Source: Paenibacillus sp. J23TS9 (GTDB taxonomy: Bacteria > Bacillota > Bacilli > Paenibacillales > Paenibacillaceae). From it: a DNA stretch of 64,000 nucleotides. The notes under the pieces are model-generated. The model was not told the DNA's origin. It saw only the letters and a program-made list of their open reading frames with translations, and made no database searches. Position 1 is the stretch's first letter. Each line of letters starts with the position of its first letter. Made by a program: the position numbers and the translations under genes. Below, piece by piece: positions 17,481 through 27,210 of this stretch. Location of the stretch: NCBI RefSeq assembly GCF_018403225.1, contig NZ_BOSG01000001.1, forward strand, positions 310,001 through 374,000, in the 5' to 3' direction.

Positions 17481-18431
17481 TTGTTTCATCACATCACGGT
17501 GCTTAAAGAAGAAGCCACAGAAGGGCTGCACATCAAACGAGACGGCATTTATGTCGACTGTACGCTTGGCGGAGCGGGGCATAGTTCCCTGATCGCTTCA
17601 AAGCTTGGAGAATATGGCAGACTCATTGCGCTGGATCAGGATGATTGGGCGCTGAATAATGCAAAGGAAAGACTTGCTCCTTTTGCGGACAAGGTTTCCT
17701 TGGTCAAAACGAATTTTCGTCAACTGGAAGATACATTAAAAGAACTTGCTGTTCCTATGAAAGACGGTATCCCGCAGGTTGATGGGATATTGTTTGATCT
17801 TGGCGTTTCATCACCACAGTTTGATGAAGGGGAACGCGGATTCAGCTACAACCATGATGCACCGCTGGATATGCGCATGGACCAATCCTCTGAATTAACG
17901 GCATGGCATATTATTAACGAATGGCCGGAAAAGGAGATTGCGCGCGTGCTTTTCCAATATGGGGAAGAGAAATTCTCCCGGCGCATTGCCAAGTTCATTA
18001 TCGAACACCGGGAGCAGGGACCTATTCAAACCACAGGTCAGCTGGTCGATATTATTAAAGAAGGTATACCTGCGGCGGCACGCAGAACCGGGGGGCATCC
18101 CGCGAAGCGGAGCTTTCAGGCATTGCGCATAGCGGTGAATGATGAACTTGGCGCTTTTGAAGAGGCACTTCATCAGGCGGTTCGCTGCCTTGCACCGGGA
18201 GGAAGAGTATCGGTCATTACTTTCCATTCACTCGAGGACCGGATCTGTAAACATATTTTCAACAGCTATGTTGGAAGATGCACTTGTCCTCCTGACTTCC
18301 CGATGTGCGTTTGCAATGGGAAAGGCGAGCTCAAGCTGGTGAACCGGAAACCAATTATTGCAAGCGAAGAGGAATTGGAACTAAACTCTCGCGCACGTTC
18401 AGCGAAGCTGAGAGTCGCGGAGAAACTATAA
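17481..18431 (+). CDS. rsmH: 16S rRNA (cytosine1402-N4)-methyltransferase RsmH
   Basis: A 316-residue SAM-dependent methyltransferase that modifies C1402 of 16S rRNA. The SAM-binding motif [11 protein letters not shown] is at residues about 23-33; the family motif [11 protein letters not shown] is near 105, and [23 protein letters not shown] sequence near 205. The start codon is TTG with AGGAGGG 7 nt upstream. Second gene of the dcw cluster as in nearly all Bacillota. Confidence 0.94.
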   Translation: MFHHITVLKEEATEGLHIKRDGIYVDCTLGGAGHSSLIASKLGEYGRLIALDQDDWALNNAKERLAPFADKVSLVKTNFRQLEDTLKELAVPMKDGIPQVDGILFDLGVSSPQFDEGERGFSYNHDAPLDMRMDQSSELTAWHIINEWPEKEIARVLFQYGEEKFSRRIAKFIIEHREQGPIQTTGQLVDIIKEGIPAAARRTGGHPAKRSFQALRIAVNDELGAFEEALHQAVRCLAPGGRVSVITFHSLEDRICKHIFNSYVGRCTCPPDFPMCVCNGKGELKLVNRKPIIASEEELELNSRARSAKLRVAEKL

Positions 18432-18495
18432 CATATACTTAAAATATCAAATCTATGCTTGCAAAGCGTAAGACTATGATGAAGGGGAAGAAAAC

Positions 18496-18924
18496 ATGGC
18501 CTACACCCGTGGTAACTTGGCAGTAAAAGAACAACAAAAGCCTGCAAAGCGCACATATCCCGGCTACCGGGAGAAGACGATGGTGGTTACCCGCCGTACA
18601 TATCTTCCAATCAAAGAGAAGCTGTTGTATTTGCTTACTATTGTGGTATGTGTCATGGTGGCGAGCCTGATCATCTGGCAGAACGCTAACATTTATGGAC
18701 TGAACAAGGAATATCAGAAAACGGAAAGAATGATTAAAACTTCAAAGACTGAAATCAGCCAGCTGACGCTTCAGAAGCAGCAGCTTGAAGTCGGAATCCG
18801 TGATAAGGCGATACAGATGGGCTATATTGAACCAACGGATCAGCAGGTTATCAATGTTGAGCGCTCCAAAATATCTTCGAAAACGGATGAAACTGCCGGC
18901 GAGTCGGATACTGCAAAAAAATAG
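18496..18924 (+). CDS. ftsL: cell division protein FtsL
   Basis: A 142-residue bitopic membrane protein: cytoplasmic N-terminus of about 45 basic residues, one membrane span (LLYLLTIVVCVMVASLIIW), then an extracellular leucine-zipper-like coiled coil ending in the QMGYIEP stretch. FtsL forms a complex with DivIB and DivIC that activates septal peptidoglycan synthesis. Sequence is poorly conserved, so the call rests mainly on topology and its position between rsmH and pbpB. AAGGGG precedes the ATG. Confidence 0.87.
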   Translation: MAYTRGNLAVKEQQKPAKRTYPGYREKTMVVTRRTYLPIKEKLLYLLTIVVCVMVASLIIWQNANIYGLNKEYQKTERMIKTSKTEISQLTLQKQQLEVGIRDKAIQMGYIEPTDQQVINVERSKISSKTDETAGESDTAKK

Positions 18925-18943
18925 AGCTTGTGAGGGTTGGAAA

Positions 18944-21238
18944 ATGATAAAAAGAATAAAACTTCGCACAGTGCTACTAGGAGGATTCATCACCCTCCTT
19001 TTTGTTGTTTTGCTTATCAGGATGTTTGCCCTGCAAGTTGTCCAGGGAGATTCCTGGCATGAAAAGGGTGTAGCCAAGTGGGTCAAAGAATCGGATATTC
19101 CGGCAGAACGGGGAACGATATCAGACCGAAATGGAGATCCGCTTGCTATTAACGCCCCAGCATACACCGTGGTCGTCAATCCGAGTGTTATTCATTCGAA
19201 CGGAACTGAGGACATGGTAGTCGAAGGACTTAACAAGATTCTGGGTAAAGATGTCGATAAGCTCAAGGCACTTGTCAACAAGAAGGACGCTAAAGGCGAA
19301 TACCTCAAGAACGTCGAAGTCCGCAACGAAGGCTGGAAGATCGATGAAACCAAAAAGGCACAAATTGACAAGCTGAATGACCAATTAAAAGAGCAGTTCA
19401 AGAATAAGAAGAAGATTCAAGAGACAGGCCTGGCCACATTGAAAGAATCGAAACGGTATTATCCGAAAGGAACCCTGGCTTCTCATGTGCTGGGCTATAC
19501 CGATCGTGAAGGTAAAGCGGTCGCCGGGCTTGAGATATATCTGAATGATAAATTGGAAGGTACCAAAGGGCATTTGAGATATGAGTCAGATACATCAGGA
19601 GACAAGCTGCCCAATTCAAATGATATCTACGAGCCGGCTGTCAATGGTATGAATTACAAGCTGACGATCGATGATCAAATCCAGTATTATATCGAAGACG
19701 CCATGAAAGAGGCATTTGATAAATATAATCCAATCAGTATGACAGTCATCGCAGCGGATCCCAAAACGATGGATATACTGGGTATGGCGAATTTGCCTAC
19801 ATTCGATCCGAATAAATACTGGGAGACGACGGACTTCAATAATTTTATGAACCATGCGGTCAAATCGGTCTATGAACCTGGTTCTACATTTAAAATCGTA
19901 ACTTTGGCTGCAGCCGTTCAAGAAAAGCTGTTTGATCCTAATGCGAAATATCTATCGGGTCAGATTCAAGTCAAAGGATCCAAAAGGGTGCTACATGATA
20001 TTAAAAGAGCAGGGTGGGGTAAGATTACCTATCTTGAGGGCGTCAAGAGATCCAGTAACGTGGCTTTTGTTAAACTGGGATCAGAGTTATTGGGGAAAGA
20101 ACGCCTGCTCCAATATATTACCGATTTCGGATTCGGGAAAAAAACCGGAATTGATTTGCCTGGTGAAACAACCTGGGCCGTAAATCTTCCGGGTCCCGTA
20201 GAGGTTGCAACAGCATCTTATGGACACGGCGTCAACGTGACCCCGATCCAACAGCTGGCTGCCGTATCTGCGATTGCTAACGGAGGCAAGCTTATGAAGC
20301 CTCAAATTATCAAGGAGTGGACCGATCCGAATACAGGTGTAACGGAGGTTACTAAACCTGTTACGGTCAAACAGGTTATTTCTCCCGAGGCAGCCAAGGA
20401 AACCGGCGAATATCTGGAGCAGGTCGTTGCTGACCAGGATATTGGCACAGGACGTCACGCTTACATTGATGGCTATCGCGTAGCGGGTAAAACCGGTACG
20501 GCAATAAAAAACATTAACGGACAGTATGACAGCTCCAAATCAGTCGTTTCCTTTATCGGCTACGCGCCGGTGAATGATCCGAAGATAGCGGTTATCGTCA
20601 TTATGGACCAGCCTGATAGTGCAACGGTAGGCGGCGGTACCGCAACTGCGCCGGTCTTCAAGAAGATTGTGTCGCAATCCCTTCAATATATGGGAGTGCC
20701 AAAAACCACAACCACAACCAAACCGGAAACCGATGTCAAAAAAAATGATGCAATCAAAACACAAAATCGTCCGCCTGCACCGGATTTGGTCAATAAAAAC
20801 GTCAAGGAAGCTGAAAAACAACTGCTTAAATCCGGCATCGCTTTTGATACCTTGGGTAAAGGTACCTCGATCATGAAGCAATTTCCAGCCAAAGGGACTC
20901 CGATGAGCCCCGGACAGCACATATACCTTCTGACTGAAACAGACAAAACGATGGAGGTTCCGGATCTGACGGGTGAGTCTCTGCGGGATGCGCTGGATGT
21001 TCTGACTCTGATGAAAGTATCCGTGAATGTCAGCGGTGAAGGTTATGTAGCAAGCCAGAAGGTAACCAATCAGGCTGGCAAGCGTGTGGTCCAGCTTTCC
21101 TTGAGATCTTCGGATGATCCAGGTACTGGGGAGGATGCATCGACAGATACAGCCGGAGGCGATGAGGGAAAAGGCCATTCCGCTGAAACGGGCCAATCCT
21201 CCTCCGGTAAAACCGATGGCGCGAAAAACGACCAATAA
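18944..21238 (+). CDS. pbpB: class B penicillin-binding protein 2B with two PASTA domains
   Basis: A 764-residue septal transpeptidase. One N-terminal membrane anchor (residues about 8-30), a dimerisation domain opening PAERGTISDRNGDPLA, and a transpeptidase domain with the active Ser314 (STFK), RSSNVAF as the SxN motif, and KTGT at residue 516. Two PASTA repeats follow (about residues 610-730: PAPDLVNKNVKEA and MEVPDLTGESLRDAL), then a Ser/Thr/Gly-rich tail. It cross-links peptidoglycan at the division site. ATG 18944 is preferred because it gives the normal anchor and has a GAGGGTTGG site; the frame is open further upstream only because it overlaps ftsL. Confidence 0.93.
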   Translation: MIKRIKLRTVLLGGFITLLFVVLLIRMFALQVVQGDSWHEKGVAKWVKESDIPAERGTISDRNGDPLAINAPAYTVVVNPSVIHSNGTEDMVVEGLNKILGKDVDKLKALVNKKDAKGEYLKNVEVRNEGWKIDETKKAQIDKLNDQLKEQFKNKKKIQETGLATLKESKRYYPKGTLASHVLGYTDREGKAVAGLEIYLNDKLEGTKGHLRYESDTSGDKLPNSNDIYEPAVNGMNYKLTIDDQIQYYIEDAMKEAFDKYNPISMTVIAADPKTMDILGMANLPTFDPNKYWETTDFNNFMNHAVKSVYEPGSTFKIVTLAAAVQEKLFDPNAKYLSGQIQVKGSKRVLHDIKRAGWGKITYLEGVKRSSNVAFVKLGSELLGKERLLQYITDFGFGKKTGIDLPGETTWAVNLPGPVEVATASYGHGVNVTPIQQLAAVSAIANGGKLMKPQIIKEWTDPNTGVTEVTKPVTVKQVISPEAAKETGEYLEQVVADQDIGTGRHAYIDGYRVAGKTGTAIKNINGQYDSSKSVVSFIGYAPVNDPKIAVIVIMDQPDSATVGGGTATAPVFKKIVSQSLQYMGVPKTTTTTKPETDVKKNDAIKTQNRPPAPDLVNKNVKEAEKQLLKSGIAFDTLGKGTSIMKQFPAKGTPMSPGQHIYLLTETDKTMEVPDLTGESLRDALDVLTLMKVSVNVSGEGYVASQKVTNQAGKRVVQLSLRSSDDPGTGEDASTDTAGGDEGKGHSAETGQSSSGKTDGAKNDQ

Positions 21239-21323
21239 ACAGCTTGTTCTAACCCCTGTTTGTCCCGAATACCATGATAGGAATAACGGTCATGATAATT
21301 AGGATAGGCAGGGAGGAATAAAA

Positions 21324-23276
21324 GTGAAGGTTTCGAACGTAACGCGAAGACGCAGACTCCTGGTGAGCTTGATGGTCCTATGCTTGCTATTTGTTGCTAT
21401 AATAGTAAGGCTTGCGTATGTCCAGCTGGGCAAGGGACCTGAGTTGTCTGCCAAAGCGGAAGAGAACTGGCGGAGAGAGATTCCGTCGACGGCCAAAAGA
21501 GGAGAAATCCAGGACCGTAACGGAGTGTCGCTCGCTTACAATATCAGTTCCCCAACCATTATGGCGGTTCCCGTTCAGGTCAAGGATCCCGATAAGACAG
21601 CGAAGCTGCTGGCACCACTGCTTGGGATGACCGAGGAGAAGATCAAAAGCACGATTACAAAAAGGCAATCAAGTGTGAAACTTCAACCCGGCGGACGCAA
21701 AATTACGATGGAGCTTGCTCAGAAAATTCGTGATTTAAATCTGCCGGGTATCGTTGTTGCAGAGGACAATAAGAGGTATTATCCTTATGGGGACCTTGCG
21801 GGCCATATTCTTGGATTTACCGGTATAGACAATCAGGGATTGACTGGCGTAGAGCAGAAGTATGACAGCAGGCTTGAGGGCTTGAATGGAAGCATCTCCT
21901 ATTTATCGGATGCAGGCGGACGGCATATGCCGGGCTCATCAGAGAAATATGATGCGCCCAAAGACGGCCTTAATCTGCAGCTTACCATTGACAAGTCCAT
22001 ACAATCGATCATGGAACGTGAGCTCGATCAGGCTATGGTTCAGTATCAGGCCAGAGGCGCCTGGTCCATTGCCATGAATCCCAAAACCGGTGAAATTTAT
22101 GCGATGGCAAGCAGACCCGGATACGAGCCCGGCAGTTATAAAGAATATGCTTCGGAAGTGTATAACCGTAATCTGCCGATCTGGATGACTTACGAACCGG
22201 GTTCCACTTTTAAAATTATTACTCTAGCAGCAGCACTTCAGGAAAAGAAGGTGGATTTGAAAAACGAACAGTTTTTTGATCCTGGGTACATTAAAATTGG
22301 CGGGGCAACATTGAAATGCTGGAAACGGGGCGGACATGGCAGCGAAACCTTTATGCAGGTTGTGGAAAATTCCTGCAACCCAGGTTTTGTGACGCTTGGC
22401 AATCGTTTGGGCAAGGATACACTGTTTCAATATATCCGTAATTTCGGTTTCGGTTCGAAGACTGGAATTGATTTGAACGGAGAAGAGAACGGAATCCTGT
22501 TCAAGCTGTCCCAAGTGGGTCCAGTGGAACTGGCTACCACGGCTTTTGGACAGGGGGTTTCAGTTACGCCGATTCAGCAGGTGGCTGCCGTATCGGCGGC
22601 TATTAACGGCGGTAAGCTGTATAAACCCTATGTGGCCAAAGCCTGGGTGAATCCGGAGACAGGAGAGACAGTCAGTGAGACGAAGCCGCAGATGGTCAGG
22701 CAAGTTATTTCTGAAGAGACATCGAAGCAGGTACGTGAAGCACTGGAAAACGTCGTTGCCAAAGGCACCGGACGGCCAGCATTTATTGACGGCTACCGCG
22801 TTGGCGGTAAGACGGGTACTGCTCAGATTGTTGTAAATGGACGCTATTCTGCAACGGAGCATATTGTATCCTTTATTGCCTTCGCACCTGCTGATGATCC
22901 ACAAATTGTGGTATACACGGCGGTTGATAATCCGGCAGGCATTCAGTTCGGGGGCGTGGTGGCAGCACCTATCGTACAGAATATTCTGAAGGATTCCCTT
23001 CAGGTTCTGAAAGTACCTGAACGCAAGGATCAAGTACCAAAGGTGTATAAATACGGTGATACGCCGATCGTTACCGTTCCTGACCTGGTTGGGGCTACCG
23101 TGCAGGATTTGTACGAGGATTTGAATATGAACTTCACGCTGGCTAAGTCGGGCACCGGCAATACGGTGGTTAGCCAGGCTCCTAAGCCGGGAAGCCGCGT
23201 AGACCGCGGATCTACCATCCGCATCTATATGGGAGAAGATCCCGAAGCGAAAGAGCAAAATAAAGATCCTGACTAA
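21324..23276 (+). CDS. spoVD: stage V sporulation protein D (spore cortex PBP)
   Basis: A 650-residue class B penicillin-binding protein for cortex synthesis, made in the mother cell. One membrane anchor near residues 12-32, TAKRGEIQDRNG, active Ser294 (STFK), SCN as the SxN motif and KTGT near 493; one C-terminal PASTA domain. Cys332 and Cys351 are present, at the same numbers as the Bacillus subtilis pair that forms a disulfide reduced by StoA. The start is GTG with GGGAGGA upstream. It is the paralogue of the preceding pbpB. Confidence 0.94.
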   Translation: MKVSNVTRRRRLLVSLMVLCLLFVAIIVRLAYVQLGKGPELSAKAEENWRREIPSTAKRGEIQDRNGVSLAYNISSPTIMAVPVQVKDPDKTAKLLAPLLGMTEEKIKSTITKRQSSVKLQPGGRKITMELAQKIRDLNLPGIVVAEDNKRYYPYGDLAGHILGFTGIDNQGLTGVEQKYDSRLEGLNGSISYLSDAGGRHMPGSSEKYDAPKDGLNLQLTIDKSIQSIMERELDQAMVQYQARGAWSIAMNPKTGEIYAMASRPGYEPGSYKEYASEVYNRNLPIWMTYEPGSTFKIITLAAALQEKKVDLKNEQFFDPGYIKIGGATLKCWKRGGHGSETFMQVVENSCNPGFVTLGNRLGKDTLFQYIRNFGFGSKTGIDLNGEENGILFKLSQVGPVELATTAFGQGVSVTPIQQVAAVSAAINGGKLYKPYVAKAWVNPETGETVSETKPQMVRQVISEETSKQVREALENVVAKGTGRPAFIDGYRVGGKTGTAQIVVNGRYSATEHIVSFIAFAPADDPQIVVYTAVDNPAGIQFGGVVAAPIVQNILKDSLQVLKVPERKDQVPKVYKYGDTPIVTVPDLVGATVQDLYEDLNMNFTLAKSGTGNTVVSQAPKPGSRVDRGSTIRIYMGEDPEAKEQNKDPD

Positions 23277-23329
23277 GACTTAATCATCGCAGCAGTGGAC
23301 GATAATAGAATTAGAGCGAGGGATATGTT

Positions 23330-24817
23330 ATGAAACTGAACGAACTGGCTTCAACACTAACAATTGCACAAATCACAGGAAGCGGGGATATCACCATTAC
23401 CGGTCTTCAGACCGACTCGCGCAAGGTTGCTCCGGGCGATCTGTTTATTTGCCTGCCGGGGCATACGGTAGATGGTCATGACTATGCTGAGCAGGCAGCC
23501 GAGCAGGGTGCCGCTGCGCTCGTCGTGGAGCATAAGCTTGACATTGATCTCCCGCAGGTCATCGTCAAAGACAGCCGTTATGCGATGGCAGTAATAGCGG
23601 ATGCATTTTTCGGCTCCCCAAGCTCACACATGAAAATGATTGGAGTGACGGGAACCAACGGCAAGACCACAACCACGTACTTGATCGAAAAAATGATGAA
23701 TGACCATGGTGTGAATACAGGATTGATCGGAACCATTCAAATGCGCTATGGAGGCCGGACGTTTCCGATGTCTGGTACCACACCGGAAGCTCTGGAGCTG
23801 CAGCGTTCCCTGGATGATATGTCTGCAAACGGTGTGAAGTGCTGCGTCATGGAAGTATCATCGCATGCGCTCGAACAAGGACGCGTCAAGGGCACCGATT
23901 TCCGTACAGCAATCTTTACAAACCTGACACAGGATCATCTGGACTACCATAAGACGATGGAAGATTACAGAGAAGCTAAGGGGCTTTTCTTCTCACGTCT
24001 CGGAAACAAATTCACCCATCAAAAGAATCAGCGGAAATACGCCGTTCTGAATGCTGATGATGAAGCATCGCAGTATTTTGCCAAGGTCACCGCTGCAGAG
24101 GTTATTACATACGGCTTGGATGAAAAAGCGGATGTTCGTGCGTCGGAAATTTCAATTACAGCGCAGGGCACTCATTTTCACGTGGATTCCTTCCAGGGCA
24201 GCTGCGATGTTCAGCTGAGAATGGTCGGTAAATTCAATGTGTACAACGCTCTTGCCGCGATTACTGCCGGTTTGCTGGAAGGCCTTGAGCTGGATAGCAT
24301 CAAACGGAGCCTGGAATCGGTTCCGGGCGTTGACGGCCGCGTCGAATCCGTGGACGAGGGCCAGCCTTTTGCGGTCATTGTAGATTATGCCCATACACCG
24401 GATGGTTTGGAGAACGTATTGAAAACCGTCAATGAGTTTGCCAAGGGCCGTGTCATTACTGTGTTTGGCTGCGGCGGCGACCGCGACCGCACCAAACGCC
24501 CGATTATGGGTAAGATTGCGGCGGAATACAGTGACGTTGTTATGGTTACTTCAGATAATCCGCGCACGGAAGATCCCGACCTGATTCTGAAGGATATTGA
24601 GGCTGGACTTCATGAGAATTCCGTGCCGCAGAATAAGTATCAGCTCATCGTGGACCGGCGGAAGGCTATACAAAAGGCTATTGAAATGGCAAGCCCGGAC
24701 GATGTAGTATTGATTGCGGGGAAAGGTCATGAGACCTATCAGGACATCATGCATGTTAAACATGATTTTGACGATCGTGTCGTGGCCAAAGAAGCGATAA
24801 GGGGTATGAACAAGTGA
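23330..24817 (+). CDS. murE: UDP-MurNAc-tripeptide synthetase MurE (meso-DAP adding)
   Basis: A 495-residue Mur ligase that adds the third amino acid to UDP-MurNAc-L-Ala-D-Glu in the cytoplasm. The ATP loop GVTGTNGKTTTT lies at about residues 105-116; the C-terminal substrate motif SDNPRTEDP (DNPR) is the mark of enzymes adding meso-diaminopimelate rather than lysine. dapL in this window fits that. Its stop overlaps murF by 4 nt. Confidence 0.95.
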   Translation: MKLNELASTLTIAQITGSGDITITGLQTDSRKVAPGDLFICLPGHTVDGHDYAEQAAEQGAAALVVEHKLDIDLPQVIVKDSRYAMAVIADAFFGSPSSHMKMIGVTGTNGKTTTTYLIEKMMNDHGVNTGLIGTIQMRYGGRTFPMSGTTPEALELQRSLDDMSANGVKCCVMEVSSHALEQGRVKGTDFRTAIFTNLTQDHLDYHKTMEDYREAKGLFFSRLGNKFTHQKNQRKYAVLNADDEASQYFAKVTAAEVITYGLDEKADVRASEISITAQGTHFHVDSFQGSCDVQLRMVGKFNVYNALAAITAGLLEGLELDSIKRSLESVPGVDGRVESVDEGQPFAVIVDYAHTPDGLENVLKTVNEFAKGRVITVFGCGGDRDRTKRPIMGKIAAEYSDVVMVTSDNPRTEDPDLILKDIEAGLHENSVPQNKYQLIVDRRKAIQKAIEMASPDDVVLIAGKGHETYQDIMHVKHDFDDRVVAKEAIRGMNK

Positions 24818-26220
24818 TTACAAAGAAACTCGGCGATGTAGCGGTCATGTGTGGAGGAGTCCTTACACAAGACCATGATTGTGATATACAGATGGAAGGT
24901 GTCTTTACGGATTCCCGAAAGCTTGTCAGCGGCAGACTTTTTGTTCCGCTCGTGGGAGAGAATTTCGACGGTCATGCCTTTGCTGCGGCAGCGCTTGAAG
25001 GCGGTGCATGTGGTGTTCTCTGGCAGCGTGACCGCGGATTTCCGCCTGAAGGTCCTGTGATTGTTGTGGAGGATACGCTTGCCGCGCTGCAGGCTTTGGC
25101 TAAGGCTTATCTGGCTGATGTCGGCTGCCGCGTCGTCGGCATTACCGGCAGCAATGGCAAGACCACAACGAAAGATATGGTCTATGCACTGCTGGAGACT
25201 TCCTTTAAGGTTCATAAGACCGGGGGGAACTTCAATAATCATATCGGACTTCCGCTGACGATTCTGGAAATGCCGGCGGATACGGAAATTGTTGTGCTGG
25301 AGATGGGAATGAGCGGACGCCATGAAATTGAGAGTTTGTCCGCCATTGCGAGTCCCGAGGTGGCCGTCATCACGAATATTGGTGAAGCTCATCTGCTGCA
25401 GCTCGGATCCAGACATGAGATTGCCCGCGCCAAGCTGGAGATTGTCAGCGGCATGAAGCCGGGTGGCCTTTTGATATACCACGGAGATGAACCACTGATT
25501 CCACTCGTGCTAAGTGAGCCAGAGACTGTTAAGCCTGAAGGTCTTACGACCTTTACCTTCGGCATGGATCAGGATAAAAATGATGATTATCCGACAGGCA
25601 TGATGTTCCACAGCAAAGGAATTATTTTCACTTCGCATCTCCACCCGGAAGAAGGGCTCGAGCTGCCGCTGCTGGGACAGCATAATGTTATTAACTGTCT
25701 GGCCGCTCTTGCAGTTGCAAGCTATTTCGGTATCAGCGGTGACAAGATCCGCGAAGGGATTTCCGGCCTTCAGTTAACGGGGATGCGTATTGAACAGATT
25801 ACGGCTCCCAGCGGGCTTACGCTGCTCAACGATGCCTATAATGCCAGTCCGCTATCCATGAAGGCGGCGATCGATGCACTGGACAGCCTGAAAGGCTACC
25901 ACCGCAAAGTCGCTGTGCTCGGGGACATGCTGGAGCTTGGGCCTAAACAGCTCGAATTTCATGCTGAGGTTGGAGAGTACGCGGTAGATGGTAAAGTGGA
26001 TATGCTTTATACTTACGGTCCTTTATCTGAAGAGGCAGCAAAAGCCGCTCAGCTCAAGTGCCCTGATGTGCCTGTGTATCATTTTACCGATAAAAAAGAA
26101 CTTGCTTCCCACCTAACAGGACAGCTGCATCCGAAGGATATTGTACTTATTAAAGCGTCTCGTGGTATGAAAATGGAAGAAATAGTGGATGCTCTTGTCA
26201 AGGAAGACTTGCATAATTAA
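24814..26220 (+). CDS. murF: UDP-MurNAc-tripeptide-D-Ala-D-Ala ligase MurF
   Basis: A 468-residue Mur ligase that attaches D-Ala-D-Ala to complete the pentapeptide precursor. ATP loop GITGSNGKTTTKD near residue 110, EMGMSGRHEIESLS near 165, and LNDAYNASPLSM near 340 are characteristic. The GTG start overlaps the murE stop (GTGA) with AAGGGG 9 nt upstream, so translation is coupled. Confidence 0.95.
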   Translation: MITKKLGDVAVMCGGVLTQDHDCDIQMEGVFTDSRKLVSGRLFVPLVGENFDGHAFAAAALEGGACGVLWQRDRGFPPEGPVIVVEDTLAALQALAKAYLADVGCRVVGITGSNGKTTTKDMVYALLETSFKVHKTGGNFNNHIGLPLTILEMPADTEIVVLEMGMSGRHEIESLSAIASPEVAVITNIGEAHLLQLGSRHEIARAKLEIVSGMKPGGLLIYHGDEPLIPLVLSEPETVKPEGLTTFTFGMDQDKNDDYPTGMMFHSKGIIFTSHLHPEEGLELPLLGQHNVINCLAALAVASYFGISGDKIREGISGLQLTGMRIEQITAPSGLTLLNDAYNASPLSMKAAIDALDSLKGYHRKVAVLGDMLELGPKQLEFHAEVGEYAVDGKVDMLYTYGPLSEEAAKAAQLKCPDVPVYHFTDKKELASHLTGQLHPKDIVLIKASRGMKMEEIVDALVKEDLHN

Positions 26221-26241
26221 ACATACGGAGGGGGTGAATCC

Positions 26242-27207
26242 ATGGATTATCAACTACTACTACTCACAATAGGTGTTTCTTTTATTTTGGCTGTCATTGC
26301 GGCTCCGCTGCTCATCCCGCTATTGAGGCGCATGAAATTTGGACAGCAGGTACGTGATGACGGTCCGCAGAGCCATTTGAAAAAAGCCGGTACGCCCACG
26401 ATGGGCGGCGTGGTGATTATTTTGGCATTTACATTGTCCTTTTTGAAATTTTCCGTCATTAATACGGATTTCTATGTTTTGCTTGTGGCTACACTCGGCT
26501 TTGGCCTCATCGGTTTTCTCGATGATTATATCAAAATCGTATTTAAACGCTCACTTGGACTGACTGCCCGTCAGAAGCTTTTTGGACAGCTGCTATTTTC
26601 AGCCATCATGTGTATACTGCTGATTCAAAATGGCCATGACACTGCTATTCATGTTCCCGGAACTTCCTGGTCGTTTGACTGGGGCGGTTGGTTCTATTAT
26701 CCGTTCGTCGTTATCATGATGCTGGCGATCAGCAACGCGGTTAACTTTACGGACGGTCTTGACGGACTGCTCTCTGGAGTCAGTGCTATTGCATTTGCGG
26801 CTTTTGCGCTTGTAGCTATGCAGGCGACATCACTATCCGCAGCCGTGTGTGCCGCAGCCATGATCGGAGCCGTACTGGGCTTCCTGGTGTTTAACGCGCA
26901 TCCCGCCAAAGTATTCATGGGCGATACGGGTTCCCTTGGCATCGGCGGAGCCATCGGTGCAATCGCGATTGTGACCAAAAGTGAACTGCTCTTTATCATT
27001 ATCGGTGGTGTTTTTGTTGTTGAAATGCTATCCGTTGTGCTTCAGGTTGCATCATTCAAAACAAGAGGCAAACGCATATTTAAAATGAGTCCGATTCACC
27101 ACCACTTTGAATTGTCCGGCTGGTCCGAATGGCGTGTTGTGATGACGTTCTGGGCTGTAGGCATTATTCTTGCAGGTATTGGACTTTACTTGAACAAGGG
27201 GTTGTAG
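26242..27207 (+). CDS. mraY: phospho-MurNAc-pentapeptide transferase MraY
   Basis: A 321-residue membrane enzyme with about ten spans that transfers phospho-MurNAc-pentapeptide to undecaprenyl phosphate, making lipid I. It has PTMGG near the N-terminus, the aspartate motif GFLDDYIK, NAVNFTDGLDGL, and the cytoplasmic loop SPIHHHFEL, all needed for Mg and substrate binding. GGAGGGGG precedes the ATG. murD follows after only 3 nt. Confidence 0.96.
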   Translation: MDYQLLLLTIGVSFILAVIAAPLLIPLLRRMKFGQQVRDDGPQSHLKKAGTPTMGGVVIILAFTLSFLKFSVINTDFYVLLVATLGFGLIGFLDDYIKIVFKRSLGLTARQKLFGQLLFSAIMCILLIQNGHDTAIHVPGTSWSFDWGGWFYYPFVVIMMLAISNAVNFTDGLDGLLSGVSAIAFAAFALVAMQATSLSAAVCAAAMIGAVLGFLVFNAHPAKVFMGDTGSLGIGGAIGAIAIVTKSELLFIIIGGVFVVEMLSVVLQVASFKTRGKRIFKMSPIHHHFELSGWSEWRVVMTFWAVGIILAGIGLYLNKGL

Positions 27208-27210
27208 AAG

